Shown here piece by piece: positions 24,053 through 24,542 of a DNA stretch of 24,542 nt. The notes under the pieces were generated by a model. That model was not told the origin of the DNA. It was given only the letters and a program-made list of their open reading frames with translations, and did not search any database. Both the position numbers and the translations under genes were made by a program. The DNA is taken from NCBI GenBank assembly GCA_036561005.1, contig DATBQE010000011.1, positions 1 through 24,542 of the forward strand. Reading direction: 5' to 3'. Each line of letters starts with the position of its first letter. Position 1 is the first letter of the stretch. This stretch comes from PKWO01 sp036561005 (GTDB lineage: Bacteria > Pseudomonadota > Gammaproteobacteria > Burkholderiales > Burkholderiaceae_D).

Positions 24053-24526
24053 ATGGGAGAGAATATATATCAGGCGCCGCAAGCCGACCTTCACATGATT
24101 GAAACAAAACGGGGATCGCCGATAAAAGCGGTATTGATCGCGGCGACAGTCGATATAGTCGGTTCCGCAGTGGTATCTATCTTGATGGGAATTGCTTATG
24201 CTGCGTTTTTTATCTCTCGGGGTATGCCGATCGAACAAGTAAAAAATCTCTCGTTTGCGTCGTTGTGGTCACCCTTCGGCATCATTAATTGCGTTTTTGG
24301 TTCCCTGTTTTCCATTTACGCGGGTTATTTATGCGCCAGTATTGTCAATCATAGGGAGTACAGGATTGTAACGATCCTCGCCCTGCTTTCGACAGCGGTA
24401 GGCTTTCTGCTGGATGGCGCGAGTTTTAGACTGTCGGACGATATTTTTCTCTGCGTCCTGACATTCGCCTGCATCTACCTCGGCGCGTGGGTGCATGTAA
24501 GACGCAAGGAAAAAAAGCGCGATTGA
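24053..24526 (+). CDS. Small integral membrane protein, four predicted helices
   Basis: 157 residues, starting ATG 24053 (GGGTGAAACG upstream, a fair binding site). N-terminus MGENIYQAPQADL: a YxAPxADL-like cytoplasmic opening often seen before the first helix of uncharacterised proteobacterial membrane proteins. Hydrophobic segments lie at about 25-54, 72-97, 104-122 and 129-148, with a basic tail (RRKEKKRD) expected inside. The gene is less GC-rich than its neighbours and has more rare-looking codons, compatible with recent acquisition. No motif gives a function. Confidence 0.75.
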   Translation: MGENIYQAPQADLHMIETKRGSPIKAVLIAATVDIVGSAVVSILMGIAYAAFFISRGMPIEQVKNLSFASLWSPFGIINCVFGSLFSIYAGYLCASIVNHREYRIVTILALLSTAVGFLLDGASFRLSDDIFLCVLTFACIYLGAWVHVRRKEKKRD

Positions 24527-24542
24527 GCCGGGTTCGTGTTTT

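Overview
The window reads as chromosomal DNA of a betaproteobacterium, most likely Oxalobacteraceae (Herminiimonas/Collimonas/Janthinobacterium-like). This is an inference from moderately high GC, the products encoded (twin small c-type cytochromes beside a DUF1841 gene, parE/parC in tandem, a MocR regulator, a MoxR/VWA pair) and GTAGG-TGGG-type intergenic hairpin repeats. No rRNA, tRNA, CRISPR array, insertion sequence, prophage or integrase is visible.

Layout. 1-688 (minus) is the 5' part of a secreted-looking tandem-repeat protein gene that runs off the left edge. 1067-2560 (minus) is an exported amidohydrolase. 3108-5021 (minus) is htpG, with a heat-shock-type promoter and a double hairpin behind it. 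5142-6653 (minus) is a MocR-type regulator. It diverges from a plus-strand amino-acid block: Asp/Glu racemase, LysE-type exporter, EamA-type transporter, RidA-family protein and a fold-type I aminotransferase (7051-11243), closed by a strong terminator. A GNAT acetyltransferase (11324-11773) converges on an unrecognised gene (11855-12484) and a second GNAT gene (12512-13066). Then come parC (13085-15406) and parE (15510-17498), all minus. An AT-rich spacer leads to a plus-strand protein made of two degenerate receiver domains (17982-18815). It converges, across a 107-bp inverted-repeat element, on a tight minus-strand operon moxR - GNAT - VWA (21576 to 18946). The right end carries two small secreted c-type cytochromes (21921-22628, plus), a bidirectional terminator, a DUF1841 gene (minus), a RutE-like nitroreductase (plus) and a small four-helix membrane protein.

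How the genes may work together. The block 5142-11243 looks like a regulated amino-acid module: a PLP-binding MocR regulator, a racemase, two exporters, an imine-handling RidA protein and an aminotransferase. A perfect tandem hexamer sits just upstream of the regulator start and is a good operator candidate. The moxR-GNAT-VWA operon looks like a chaperone/metal-insertion or maturation system with an acetyltransferase built in. The two cytochromes probably form one periplasmic electron-transfer unit.

The most unusual items are the repeat protein at the left edge, the tandem pseudo-receiver protein (both presumed phosphoacceptor Asp positions read as Asn), the GNAT gene inside the moxR-VWA operon, and the recurring paired-hairpin intergenic elements. 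Nothing here amounts to a proven new system.
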